Part shown: piece by piece, positions 20,741 through 30,505 of the stretch
Numbering within the stretch: position 1 is the first letter of the stretch
Layout of the letters: each line of letters opens with the position of its first letter
Source: Euglena gracilis
Lineage: Eukaryota; Euglenida; Euglenophyceae; Euglenales
DNA length: 64,000 nucleotides
Reading direction: 5' to 3'
Assembly (NCBI GenBank): GCA_039621445.1
Contig: CP154956.1
Coordinates: 3,718,170-3,782,169, forward strand
Translations under genes and position numbers: made by a program
Notes under the pieces: generated by a model
Told to the model about the DNA's origin: nothing
Database searches by the model: none
The model's input: the letters and a program-made list of their open reading frames with translations, nothing else

Positions 20741-21213
20741 ACGGTTGGGAGCCATTGGAGGTGGGGAATCTGGTGTGGTGCCTGAGACCCCCCGATAGTG
20801 GCACAAAATTGGATTCCCGTTGGTTGGGCCCTTGCAACGTTACCGCAAGGGAGGGAATTCACTCCTACCTAATTGAGGTTAAACCGGGCTTTATTATGAA
20901 GGCCCATCGGAAGGCTTTGAAGCTGTATGTGGAGGATCCCACATCTGATAAGCTTATCCCCCTATTTTTCCACCGGCGGACGGTACCTGAGGCGGAAGGT
21001 GCCCCAGATACCTGGATAGTGGATAAAATCCTAAACCACAAGTTCGTTAAGGGGAAAATGTTTTTCTTAACGAAGTGGCAAGGGTTTGAGGAGGCGAATT
21101 GGGAACCGGTGGAACATTTTTTCCAGGAGTACAATAGTGACATAATAGCGTATTGCCTGGGAAAAGCGTTGCCGTTAGATGTCTCTAAGGATTTAAAGAC
21201 AACGGCAACCTGA
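20674..21213 (+). CDS. Integrase C-terminus with chromodomain (A2)
   Basis: Continuation of integrase in another frame. Residues 45-87 hold the GPY/F-like module (LDSRWLGPCNVTA, YLIEVKPG, KAHRKALKLYVED). Residues 113-163 are a chromodomain: WIVDKILNHKF, FLTKWQGFEEANWEPVEHF. The aromatic positions expected to cage a methyl-lysine are plausible but not certain (Trp, Phe and Trp seen). In chromoviruses this module guides integration to marked chromatin. It ends with TGA at 21211-21213. Confidence 0.88.
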   Translation: MVVASKTNNLHAKQRARANRGLDGWEPLEVGNLVWCLRPPDSGTKLDSRWLGPCNVTAREGIHSYLIEVKPGFIMKAHRKALKLYVEDPTSDKLIPLFFHRRTVPEAEGAPDTWIVDKILNHKFVKGKMFFLTKWQGFEEANWEPVEHFFQEYNSDIIAYCLGKALPLDVSKDLKTTAT

Positions 21214-23089
21214 AAAAGGGGGGAAAGGAATGGTGAAAAGGGACTGGAGTGGTTGCCTGGGGAGGGGGAGGTCCCATTCTATGCCCCTTCACAGATGCAG
21301 GTGGACACCATCACAGGGCTAAGGCCCTGGGAAAAATAACGGGAGTTTCCTCGTCATTGGTTTCATTTTTTCACTTCTCCCCCTGAAGTTTTCATTCACC
21401 ACCACACCCTGGTTTGGGTGAGGCTGGTGTGGACAATCGAGGACACTTAATTGCCCCTGTTGATTTTTCTGCCATTTTCCATTGAACTCCCGTGTAAGGG
21501 TGAATGATAGATTCTCGTGGCTAGGGGGCCAACTAGCCAGGGATCTTATTTTTTTTTGGGTGGGTGTTTTCCAATCAAAGGATCCCACCCCGGAACGGGC
21601 AGGGATGTTGCCACCAACAACAAGCAAAACGTTGACAGAGTGCATGATTGTCACCCGTTTTGTTTATGTTGTTGTGGGTGGATTCCGGTTTTGGATTCTA
21701 CCTTTTTTTCACCAAAGTCTCACCAAAAATTCTTAATGAGGACAAACCACCGGAAGCACAACCGAGGGTTTGTTCTCTTGACAACCTTCCCCAAGTATTG
21801 GGGGGGGGTAATTGGCAATTTGGATTTGAGATTGCCCTGTCAGTTTGGCTGGGCTAAGCCATATTGCCAAACTTTAAATTGGGGGAAGGACCCCCCCCCC
21901 ACAACGGTGTGCATGGTTTGCCACCACACTAAGGGGAGGCAAACCGGCACCCAAGGAAGACGCCGAAGCCCAACACCCCGAACTTGGACGAGGCGTTTGG
22001 CTCTGGCAACCATCACTATCCGTTTCGTTCACCTACTCAGGACGGATTATCAATTTGAAGTCAGGGACTCTGAATTGGATGAACTGAAGACGGAGGTCAA
22101 ATTATTTCAAGGAGTTGCTTTCTGGTATTGGTGTACGAGGAGCATGTGGAGTGAACGAGTGGAGATGGCAATTTTATCGACCTACCCATGCCACTCGCTA
22201 TCCTGACCTCGACACCGCACACTCTTTGTTTGCACCCTCCCTGTCCCGAAAGAGGAATCTGTGAATTTGTTTCAATTGGGGGGGGGGCGACCCAGATTAA
22301 AGGCGGTGGGCTTTGAATGGGTGGTTCCACCCTCATTTCCCTTCCCACGGGTCGGCGGTACTCGTGGCGGGGGGATCCCTGTCTAATCGGTTTGATTGGC
22401 TATTTTATCATACCCCCACCTTTGGGCAAGTGAGGCCCGAAACCCCGGTCGGCTTAATCGGGGGGGGGGGCATGTTATTTCTTCCAAAAAAAAGAGGTGA
22501 GTTGTCTTCTTCAACCTCCCCGCCGGGGGGGGGCAAGGCAAGCCCTCCCTTTGCCCGAGGGGGGGTGGGGCGGTTGCCCAAGGCGTTACCCTCGGGGGGG
22601 GGGGGCAAGTCAAGCCCACCTCTCGACGGGGGGGGCAATCTTTTCCCCAAGTCCTTCCCCTCAGGGGGGGGAGCAAGTCAAGCCCACCTGTCGCCGGGGG
22701 GGGGGGGCAAGCTTTTCCCCAAGGCCTTCCCCTCGGGGGGGGGGGCTGATTTTCATCTATCACCGAAAGGATTTTTGGTGATAATGGACCCTCCATTCCC
22801 TTCACGGTTGGGAATACCGTGGGGGGGGCTGATTTTTATCTATTCAAGAAAGGATTTTGTTTGAGTGGTGTTGGACCCCCATTTCTTTTCACGGTGGTGA
22901 GAACCGTGGGGGGGGGGCTTGGTGTGGTGGAATGAAATCTATGGATTGTAGATTCCTCCATACCGTTACGCCACTTATGCACATTGCCGAACCATGTTAT
23001 CGCAATTGCGTTGCAAAAACATCAAAGTGTCTTTCATTCCCATCCCAAGGAAAGCGAGAAGGAGGGGGGGTGAAACCCCCGACTTTCGT
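21214..23089 (+). other. Long 3' untranslated region of A2
   Basis: Nearly 1.9 kb lie between the pol stop and the polypurine tract. The longest frame (21517-22206, 229 aa) is not matched in frame by the A1 counterpart (about 40600-41300), so I do not call it a gene. The region is marked by runs of eight or more G, which cluster at 22455-22760. A1 keeps an equivalent, more decayed segment. No env-like signal peptide or membrane anchor is visible. Confidence 0.65.
22455..22760 (+). repeat. G-run minisatellite in the A2 3' UTR
   Basis: Degenerate repeats of about 40-60 bp, each made of 7-12 G followed by CAAGTCAAGCCCACCT or CAAGCTTTTCCCCAAG and a cctCCCCTC block. About six G runs fall within 300 bp. 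The A1 counterpart (41590-41830) has the same blocks but fewer and shorter G runs. The spacing would allow G-quadruplex folding on the plus strand. Confidence 0.75.
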
Positions 23090-23103
23090 CGCAAGGGGGG
23101 GAG
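23090..23103 (+). promoter_or_regulatory. Polypurine tract of A2
   Basis: AAGGGGGGGAG lies directly before the 3' LTR start TGACGACC. A1 has AAGGAGGGAAG at the same place (about 42171-42181). It is the expected primer for plus-strand synthesis. Confidence 0.75.
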
Positions 23104-24203
23104 TGACGACCTTTTGAGGTCGACCGCCGGGCGGCGGAGTTTTTCCCTTTTAGAAAGCCTTTTGAGGGCGGTTTTGCTCTAATTTTAAGGCTTTCTAAAT
23201 ATTTCCATTAAAATTCCCTCTCCTAGGGCGCCCATGGTTTGGTTGTGCAACGAGAGAGGTTGAGTGATGCTAGGTATGCTAGGCAAAGGGTGATTTTGGG
23301 TCTATTTAGCATATTTTTAAGTTTTTTCTGCATTTTTCCTTTGGTTTTAAGGGAAAACGTTGGATTTGGTGAGAGCGCTTGCAAGCGCTTGGAACAGAAT
23401 TTTAAGAGATAGGCGCCTGAATTCCTGGAGTTTTTGCAGGGGTTTGCAAAGCTCAATAATGATGGAATTCAGCATAATTTATCAAAATCAAGAGGGGAAA
23501 CCTTGATTTTGACTTGGGTTGGTTGATTTTGATGCAATGGGCAAGGATTTGGGATTTGAGAGCGCTTAGGAATCAGCGCACTCAATCCTAAATTTAGCTG
23601 CCCATCAAGGGCATCAAAATCATATTTTCTCTGACAGGGTTTTCCTCTTTTTACCCCTTGGCATTGTCAATTGGTGCAATCACAAACAATTATCATTGTG
23701 AATTCAAGTGTTGGAATTACATTTGCAAATGGAAAGTCCAATTAAGAACAATCAATCATTTGAAGAAGGTGAGGTTTGTCTTCCCCCCACCCCATCTGTG
23801 GGAAAGGGGGCAGGGGGGTGGGACTCTTCAACTCAGGCAACCACTGGCCAAATTTCACCGCAAAACCCCCTTTTTGGCCAAGAAACTGTGAGAAATGACA
23901 CCCGGGGGGGGTGTTGGCTCTCACTGGTTCAGCTGAGCAGGGAGGGGTTGAAACCCCAAAAGCACCCCCCTTGGAGATCCCAGTGACACCCCCCTCAGGG
24001 GTCGGGGAGGGTCCACTGGGAGGTTCCTCCTTGGAAATGATGGCCCAGTTTCGGCCACAGGGGGGGCCAGAATGGGACAAAATTTCCGACACAAGTCGGC
24101 TCGAGGAGCCAAAAAACTATCCTGCGCCGGAAACTGGCCCGGGGCGGGGGTTTCCGCTTCACCCCAGTGCTGCCGTGGGACATGGCAGCACGAGTGTGAA
24201 ACA
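23104..24203 (+). repeat. 3' LTR of A2
   Basis: About 28 differences (substitutions and small indels) from the 5' LTR, counted by eye. It ends GTGTGAAACA, followed by TTTGCCCCCC of the tandem array. The duplicated ATTTG and resumption of the 34-bp array prove the element boundary. The LTR-borne Gag start (ATG near 23729) is preserved. Confidence 0.93.
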
Positions 24204-24976
24204 TTTGCCCCCCAGAACAACGCGAAAAACACAACGGATTTGCCCCCCAAAACGACTCGGAAACACAAGGAATTTTTTTATTTTGGGGCCCTCGAAAGGT
24301 TGAGCAACACAACGGATTTACCCCCCAAAACGACTTGAAAACACAAGGGATTTGCCCCCTAAAACGACTTGGAAACACGAGGGATTTTCCCCCCAAAACG
24401 ACCCGGAAACAGAAGGGATTTTGTTATTTTGAGGCCCTCGAACAGTAGAGCAACACAAGGTATTTGCCCCCCAAAACGACCCGGAAACACAAGGGATTTG
24501 CCCCCCAAAATGACTTGGAAACACAAGGGATTTTGTTACTTTGGTGCCCTTGAACAGTTTAAAAACACAAGGGATTTGCCCCCCAAAACGACCCGGAAAC
24601 ACAAGGGATTTGCCCCCCAAAGCGACCCGGAAACACAATGGATTTGCCCCTCAAAACGCCTCGGAAACAGAAGGGATTTTGTGATATTGGGGCCCTCGAG
24701 CAGTTGAACAACAGAAGGGACTTGCCAAAACAACCCGGAAACAGAAGGGATTTGCCCCCCAGAACGACTCGGAAACACAAAGGATTTTGTTATTTTGGGG
24801 CCTTCGAACAGTTGAGCAACACAAGGGATTTGCCCCCCAAAACGAATCGGAAACACGTGGCATTTGCACCCCAAACGACTCGGAAACACAAGGGATTTTG
24901 TTATTTTGGGGCCCTCGAACAGTTTAACAACACAAGGGATTTGCCCCCCAAAACGACTCGGAAACGCAAGGGTATT
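24204..24976 (+). repeat. 34-bp tandem array, right part
   Basis: Same unit and the same longer variant as 10511-11429, in the same orientation, continuing exactly where A2 interrupted it. It ends near 24976 at gggtattgtcatg, where the right arm of J begins. Confidence 0.9.
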
Positions 24977-25268
24977 GTCATGTCACCAAGCGTTTTTGGG
25001 GTATTTAGCATTAGTAACTAATATCAATATTCCATCTTTTTGTTTTCTTTTATTTTTGAAGGCCAAAATTTTTTTTAAATTTTTTTGATAGGGGGGGGCG
25101 AGGTCGTGGGGTGGGCCGATCCTAGGGTCGGCCCACGACCCTAGCACCGATGACCCTAGGGTCGGCCCACCACACGTCCTGGGGGGGGTCGACGTTAGCG
25201 ACCCTGGCGACCCTAGTGTCGTATTGGGCCGACTCTAGCCCTCGGCCCACAACCCCCCCCCCAGGCCA
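24977..25268 (-). repeat. Right inverted arm of J
   Basis: The reverse complement of this block follows the left arm: GCTTGGTG block, A/T-rich stretch, a gaggtcgtggggtgggccg block, then repeated CCCTAGGGTCGGCCC motifs ending in a C run near 25260. The arms are clearly diverged by substitutions and small indels, so J is not recent. Confidence 0.75.
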
Positions 25269-26129
25269 CATCCGGGAGCTCGGCCAAAGGAACTTAAAAG
25301 AAGTCATTAGACCATCGGGGGTGGTTCGGGTCACGTGGGGGGGGGGTCACGGGGGGGGGGGGCCTAGGGGGGGGTCACGGGGGGAACACCGCATTTTCGG
25401 TGGCTAAATTAGGAATCACCGAGCCGGAATTTTTGTGGAAAAGTTCCACAAATTAGGAATACCCAAACCTGAAATTAAGAATTTGACACCAAATTAAGAA
25501 TCACAAAGCCTAAATTTGAAAATATTACACCTCAAAATTAGGAATCTGCATGAGAATTTTATCACCGACCATCACCGACCAAAAATTATCCCTACAAAAT
25601 TTAGCCGAAAATGGTCCTTGTTCGGGTCACGGGGGGGTCACGGGGGGGGGTCACGGGGGGGGTCACGGGGGTAACACCCCCATCTGGTATCCCAATGGCT
25701 GTATAATAATGGATAGAAGCCTTTCAGGCTGATTTCCCTGCGTGGAACACGTTGGTAAGGAATCTGGCTGAGAGGGCCCATAAATTAGGCTTCGCCAAAC
25801 GTTTGCAAAGTTCCACGTAATCTGCAGAAAAGAATACCATGCAGAGTTGCCACGATCTGATAGCATCGCTGGACGTCTGATGCGACGAGCATTCGAATGA
25901 GGGGTAATTTGGCCTATCGGCCAGCTACGAGCGCAGATATACCATCTTGATTTTATGCCGTGAAAGTGAGCCTGAGCTGTGAGCTCTCTCTATTTATTCT
26001 ACAAAGGCAACTTTTGGTTCCTATGTCATAGGCACTACTACATACAGTCAGAATCTCATGGTATGAGGTTCCAGAAAATGTGATGGTTTTGTGGTGGTTT
26101 TGAGGTTATGCCATAGTGATAATTAAGCA

Positions 26130-26440
26130 AATACCATGCCCCCCCCCCTTTATTGTTCCCCCCCTTTACTGTTCCCATGTTCCCATTGGGGGGACGGGAA
26201 CAGGGGACAAGGCAGTACAGTTGGTCAAACCTTGGGACCCCCCCCCCCTCCCCCCCTGTACAGTTCCAACCCCCCCCCCTGGGACCCCCCTCCCCCCCCC
26301 ACTTCCAACCCCCCCGAGACAGATAAAAAAAAGGTTTGTTTTTTGAAACAAAAAAGAACAGTTTTTTAAGGGGGTGGTGCGGGTCGCCGGGGGGGTTCCT
26401 TGGGGGTCACGGGGCGGGGGGGGGCGGGTCACGGGGGAAG
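26130..26440. repeat. C/G homopolymer repeat cluster 1
   Basis: Alternating runs of 7-10 C and short phrases such as actgttccc, tgtacagttcc and tgggacccccc, then G runs with gtcacgggg after 26370. Related phrases recur at 27350-27440 and 27660-27780, suggesting a small dispersed repeat family. Non-coding. Confidence 0.55.
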
Positions 26441-27349
26441 CATGCTCTGCAGGTAGTCGGGAGGCAACATCCATCACGTTGCATCGTGGTAAAATTGATC
26501 TTTTTTTGAAAGGTAGGATTTCCTCGACCAACACGTTTTTGGAATGAAGTTTGGGCCATTTTTGACAACATTCCGTTTTTGGTGTGGAAATGCACCAGTT
26601 TGGGACAAGATTTTTGGCCATTTTTGGGTGTGAAGGTGCATTGGGCGGACAAGGATACGTAAAAGTTCATTTTTTTAAAAAAAATGCTTTTAAAAAAAAG
26701 AATGGCGAAGGATCGATTGTGGGGTCACGGGGTGAAACGGGGGGGGGGGTCACGGGGGTAGCACCCCCTAAGAAAAAATATGCTTTTTAAAAAACCAAAA
26801 AAAAACATCATGGAGGGTTCGGGAGAATTTTTTTTGAAAGTTTTTTTTTGTAGATAAGGTCTTTTTTTCATCTCTGCAGCTTCGAAGTCCGTAAATGGTG
26901 CCGGCTGTCACACGTGAAAAGCATTTTAGGATGAGGGGGTTGGAAGAACTAAAAAAAAAGTCACTTTTTGATGACCAAAAACAAATAACAGAACTTAGAA
27001 CTTTTTCCTCAAAAAATGGCGATTTCGCAAGGAAAAAGGTCAATGTTTGCTTTTTCAAAAAGAAAACATGTTTCTTTGTGTTTTTTTTTTATTTAAAAAA
27101 CAACATATTTTTTGTTCTTTTTTGAAAAAAAAACTAAAAAAGTCAACCTTGGATCAGTTCCGCATGGTGTGCCAAGGGGGAGTGATTGAAGCTGCTTCCT
27201 GCCTTTCTGCTAAGTGTTTAAAGTGAAAACATTGGCTACCATTCTTTTTACAAGAGAAAAATATTTCGCAAAATGCATCTGAATTTCGCAAAATCCATCA
27301 TTGCCAACCTCAATTGGACGAAAAATGTCGCAACTGTTTTGGGGGTAGG

Positions 27350-27780
27350 TAGTACAGTTGTGATTTTCTGAGGACCCCCCCCCTGTACAGCTTCCAACCC
27401 CCCCGTCGGACCCCCCCCTCCCCCCCCCTGTGCCTTGTCTCCACAGTACAGTGTCATAGCACTTTTTGTAAAGGATTCTTGGAACACAAGGTTAAAAAGG
27501 GTATTTTTGTTCGGTTTTAGGGGGTTTCCATCCCACCAAAATCCAACCTAATGCCAAAATGGATGTTGTGGAGGTGCAATTTTCAAGCATGTAAACCAAA
27601 AAGGCTTCATTTTGGCATTTTAGATCGCCTTTTGGGTCTAACTTGGTTGGTTGGTTCATGGCCCATGGGAACAGTGAGGGGTGGGGGGAGCTTGTCCCCC
27701 CCCCTTACTGTTCCCCCCCTCACTGTTCCCATGGACCCAAAAGGGGTCCACCGGACGGGAACAGTAATGGGGGAGGACAT
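27350..27780. repeat. C/G homopolymer repeat cluster 2
   Basis: Two sub-blocks. 27370-27450 has cccccccctgtacagcttcc; 27655-27775 is partly palindromic (catgggaacagtgaggggtg against cttactgttccccccctcactgttcccatg). Both share the tgttccc/gggaaca words with 26130-26240. The inverted layout suggests decayed foldback MITEs. Confidence 0.5.
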
Positions 27781-28662
27781 GGTATGCATGAAACTAGCCT
27801 TTTGGCTTGTAATGACTACTTGAGCCTTTCTCCAGCATGAATTTTGGTGGTTTGTGCTTCTTTTTAGAGTATTTTGGACTTAATGGACTTTTCACTTTCT
27901 ACCATTAAGTTATGGACAATTGACACTTGGACCATTCACCACCCTCACCCCATGTGGAATGTGGTATACAGACCTTGCACATGGTCAACTCCACACAGAC
28001 CAAAGGGTTAGTGGTTTAAGTGTTGATTGGGAAAGCAATGTCTTCCTTAGGGGGGGAGGGCAACTATGTTGCACATGAAATAACTGGAATTTTGAGCATT
28101 TTCCCATATCGGGGTTACACTTTGCCAAAAAAAAATATGCCATTTAGGCCACAAAACAGCTCTTTCAGCACAAGTTGGATGTTTTCGGGAATAAATGCAG
28201 TATTTGCAATGTATCTCCAAAACCCATCACATGAATTGTGTTGGTGCCACTATCGCATGTTGCTCTATAGAGCATTGGGAGCACCAAAAACATTTTGGTG
28301 TTGGACAACTTCCGGGAAAAAAAAGTGTTTACAAAACCAATTTTTCACTTCTTGTGTGCTTTCATCAAGCAAAATCTGCATTTTGGAAATAAGGAACACA
28401 AACAAACAACCATGAACACAATTGCGGAATTCCACACACAAATATTTGGGAATGATTCCCAAAGGAATATGGGTGGGTTGGGCGTATACCCAGTTGTTAG
28501 AAATGCACGATAGTGCTGACATGAGATTGTGTTGGTAAAAAATTAAGGATGCGAATTTTGGAGCTGCTGGAGGTATACAGGATTGTCTGAATCTACAGAC
28601 CTGGTGGAAAACGAAAAGTTGAAAGCAGCTCGGTGACTACTCGACACCGTTTATATATCAAG

Positions 28663-28784
28663 AACTGTGTCCCAAACGCCGGTTCGGGCGTGAAACCTGT
28701 GCCTGGGACGCCGGTTCGGGCGGTAGCCCGAACCGGCGTCCCAAGCACAGGTTTCACGCCCGAACCGGCGTTTGGGACACAGTT
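28663..28784. repeat. Large near-perfect palindrome (59-bp arms)
   Basis: Arms 28663-28721 and 28726-28784 are reverse complements at 58 of 59 positions, separated by four bases (ggta). Each arm contains two copies of the CCGGTTCGGGC / GCCCGAACCGG word. The mismatch is g versus a near 28744. It would extrude a stable cruciform and is probably a foldback MITE. The same word recurs at 28820 and in 29488-29580. Confidence 0.9.
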
Positions 28785-28929
28785 TTTGAAACCGTGTATC
28801 GGGGGCTCCGTTTTCACGCCCGAACCGGCGGCTGAGGAATCACGGCCACTTTCGCCCAAAACACCCATGTTTGGGGCTGTTTTGGGCGAATTTGGCCCAA
28901 ATGGGCCGCCGGTCAAAAATGGCAGATTC

Positions 28930-29310
28930 CGCACTTATGAAGCCATGTTACCCATCAATCGAAAGCTCTTCTCAAGGACTTTCGACAGATGGCCACAGGA
29001 TTCGGCCATAATGCACGCAGTGCTTATTTTCAGCGATCGTGTCTTCCAAAATTTGACATCCTAATTTGTCAAATCCCACAGCTCAGGTTGCATATTGCAT
29101 ATCAAACGAAAGGTCTCGCCAACACCTTTCGCTTGGTACCCACAGAACTCAGCCAGATTGCAAAGCGCTCTCAAAATCAGCGATAGCATTTTTCCGCATT
29201 TTTCGGACCCCATTTGCGTATCTGAAATTGCACTTTTCAGCTGCCATGTTGCCCATCCATCGAAAGCTCTTCTCAAGGGCTTTCAGCAGATGGCCTTAGA
29301 TTTCTGCCAT
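28930..29310 (+). repeat. Partial tandem duplication, about 300 bp apart
   Basis: The phrase gccatgttacccatcaatcg with the following aaagctcttctcaaggactt near 28943 recurs with a few changes near 29244, each followed by ttcagcagatggcc-like sequence. The 160 bases between hold no recognised feature. Short frames over it are not convincing. Confidence 0.6.
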
Positions 29311-29484
29311 GCTGCGTGGTATTCTACTTCAGAAATTCTCCAAAATTGGCCAACAGGAAACTTTTCCTCAAAACCCCCCAATTTTGTGGCCCAAGACCAC
29401 CCAAAAACTGCTGAAATATGATTGCCACCTGTCTACAAACCCTTTTGGACACTTTTTGGCACTTTTTATTTTGGGTCTCCCAGA

Positions 29485-29600
29485 CGACGGTTTCACGCCC
29501 GAACCGGCGTCCAGGACGCCGGTTCGGCGCAGAAATTTCCTGCCCGAACCGGCGTCCCAGACGCCGGCTCGGGCGTGAAGCCAGAGCCCCCATACACGGT
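29485..29600. repeat. Cluster of CCGAACCGGCGTC palindromic words
   Basis: Four copies of the (C)CCGAACCGGCGTCC word or its complement, alternating in direction, with acggtttcacgcc at the left and gggcgtgaagcc at the right forming outer inverted ends. It belongs to the same MITE family as the palindrome at 28663-28784. It lies immediately downstream of the B linker fragment on the minus strand. Confidence 0.7.
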
Positions 29601-29945
29601 TTCAACTTCAGGCCTTAGGGCTTTCGTCTTGGAACCCACCGGAACGATGGGGGGTAAGGCTCCGTGTTACCACTACCGCATGTGGCACGTTTGTGAGGAT
29701 GCGGTGGGTAGGGGGGGGCACTTTCTCTTTACCACGGGTTGAAAACGTTGTTGGTGTTGTAGAAAACGGTGTTGCTGACATTAAAAACGGTGTGTGAAAG
29801 TGATGGTTAGTGGGAGTTTTGTGGGGAGCATAATTTTGCGGTGTTGTGTGCATTCTTGGAGCGGGAATCCACTCAACCACATGGATATTCATGGGGTATC
29901 CCATGATACACCACAACCGGAAACACAAAACTCTCTATATGTCAA
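29600..29945 (-). pseudogene. End of protease and linker of B
   Basis: Minus-strand frame 29608-29928. IMGYPMN lines up with ILGFPFL of Z (near 60580), followed by a Pro/Thr-rich linker with THKTP-like text, STRGKEKVPPPT against YPRGKEKAAHLPT of Z and SLTPHRS against SLTPHVS. This is the only pol sequence of B I can place. The catalytic part of the protease is replaced by 29946-30505. Confidence 0.6.
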
Positions 29946-30505
29946 ATGTTTGGCAGAATTTTGAGCGGGGGACACCGGAAAGTCCTGGAACGATGATCAG
30001 AAAGGATACTGGGCAGGGGAAGACTAGGGTCATGACTCCTGTCACCTCCTTTCTAGTAGCCTCTGTATTCCGCATCCCTGGGTTTCAGGTGTCTTTACTC
30101 AAAGTCCGAACCGGTGGCCATATCAGCCATTGACTTTCTTGACGCATATACGTCTCTGAATTTAGGAGCGCCAAAGCAGGGATGATCCCTTTGGTTACGT
30201 GGGGTATCATCCCCCTCCCTGCCCGAAGCCGGGTGATAATACTCGAGAGAGGTTGTTATTTGACCAAACTTACCGGGGGGATGAAACTACCGCTCGGTAG
30301 TAATATCGAATGCATTAATACCGCTCTTAATAAAGCCTGCCAGACGCCTGATCGTTTCGCTGTGAGACAGAAAAAACTCACTCCGCGATCCAGATTAATT
30401 TTTGTCTGATCCAAATTCCGGCCGCCGTTCCAGAAAGATGCCCAGATCGCCAGGTATGGAAACTCGCCCAGTGAGCGTAAATTATCCATTCGGTAATTAA
30501 TGCAG
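29946..30505. other. 560-bp foreign block in B, unidentified
   Basis: It separates the Gag tail of B (ends about 30506) from the end of its protease (29945), in the place where Z has its active-site region. The block lacks the G runs and simple repeats of its surroundings and has a balanced composition. The longest frame is 77 aa on the minus strand (30256-30489). I do not recognise it. It could be an insertion or a highly diverged part of B. Confidence 0.35.

Larger units (their letters stand above)
11430..24203 (+). mobile_element. A2: chromovirus with a DNA methyltransferase (12.8 kb)
   Basis: Near-complete LTR retrotransposon: two 1.1-kb LTRs, primer site, polypurine tract and a 5-bp target duplication (ATTTG at 11425-11429 and 24203-24207; the A at 24203 may belong to either). 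Order: Gag, C5 methyltransferase, protease, RT, RNase H, integrase, chromodomain. Integrase after RNase H plus the C-terminal chromodomain places it in the chromovirus branch of Ty3/gypsy. I count about 28 LTR-LTR differences by eye (about 2.5 percent), so it is fairly young, but frameshifts and stops mean this copy is not autonomous as sequenced. Confidence 0.93.
10195..25268. mobile_element. Foldback element J (inverted arms plus tandem array)
   Basis: Left arm 10195-10510 and right arm 24977-25268 are inverted copies. Both contain repeated CCTAGGGTCG(G)CCCA motifs, then a GAGGTCGTGGGG-like block, an A/T-rich stretch and a GCTTGGTG block next to the array. Between them is a 34-bp tandem array, now split by A2. 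Without A2 the element is about 2.3 kb. No transposase is visible, so it would depend on enzymes in trans. Confidence 0.75.
25269..28600. other. Unassigned interior of B with G/C homopolymer blocks
   Basis: No gene is recognised. 25320-25680 and 26390-26770 contain repeated GTCACGGGGGG(G)-type motifs. 25400-25560 has repeated caaattaggaat-like phrases. 26680-27140 is dominated by A and T runs. 27830-28590 is ordinary-looking DNA with a plus-strand 131-aa frame (28020-28415) that matches nothing I know. The expected pol of B is not visible here. Confidence 0.4.

Noticed and set aside
21517-22206. Possible env or accessory gene after pol in A2
   Set aside because: The frame is not kept in A1, has no signal peptide or membrane anchor, and spans non-coding G-run DNA.
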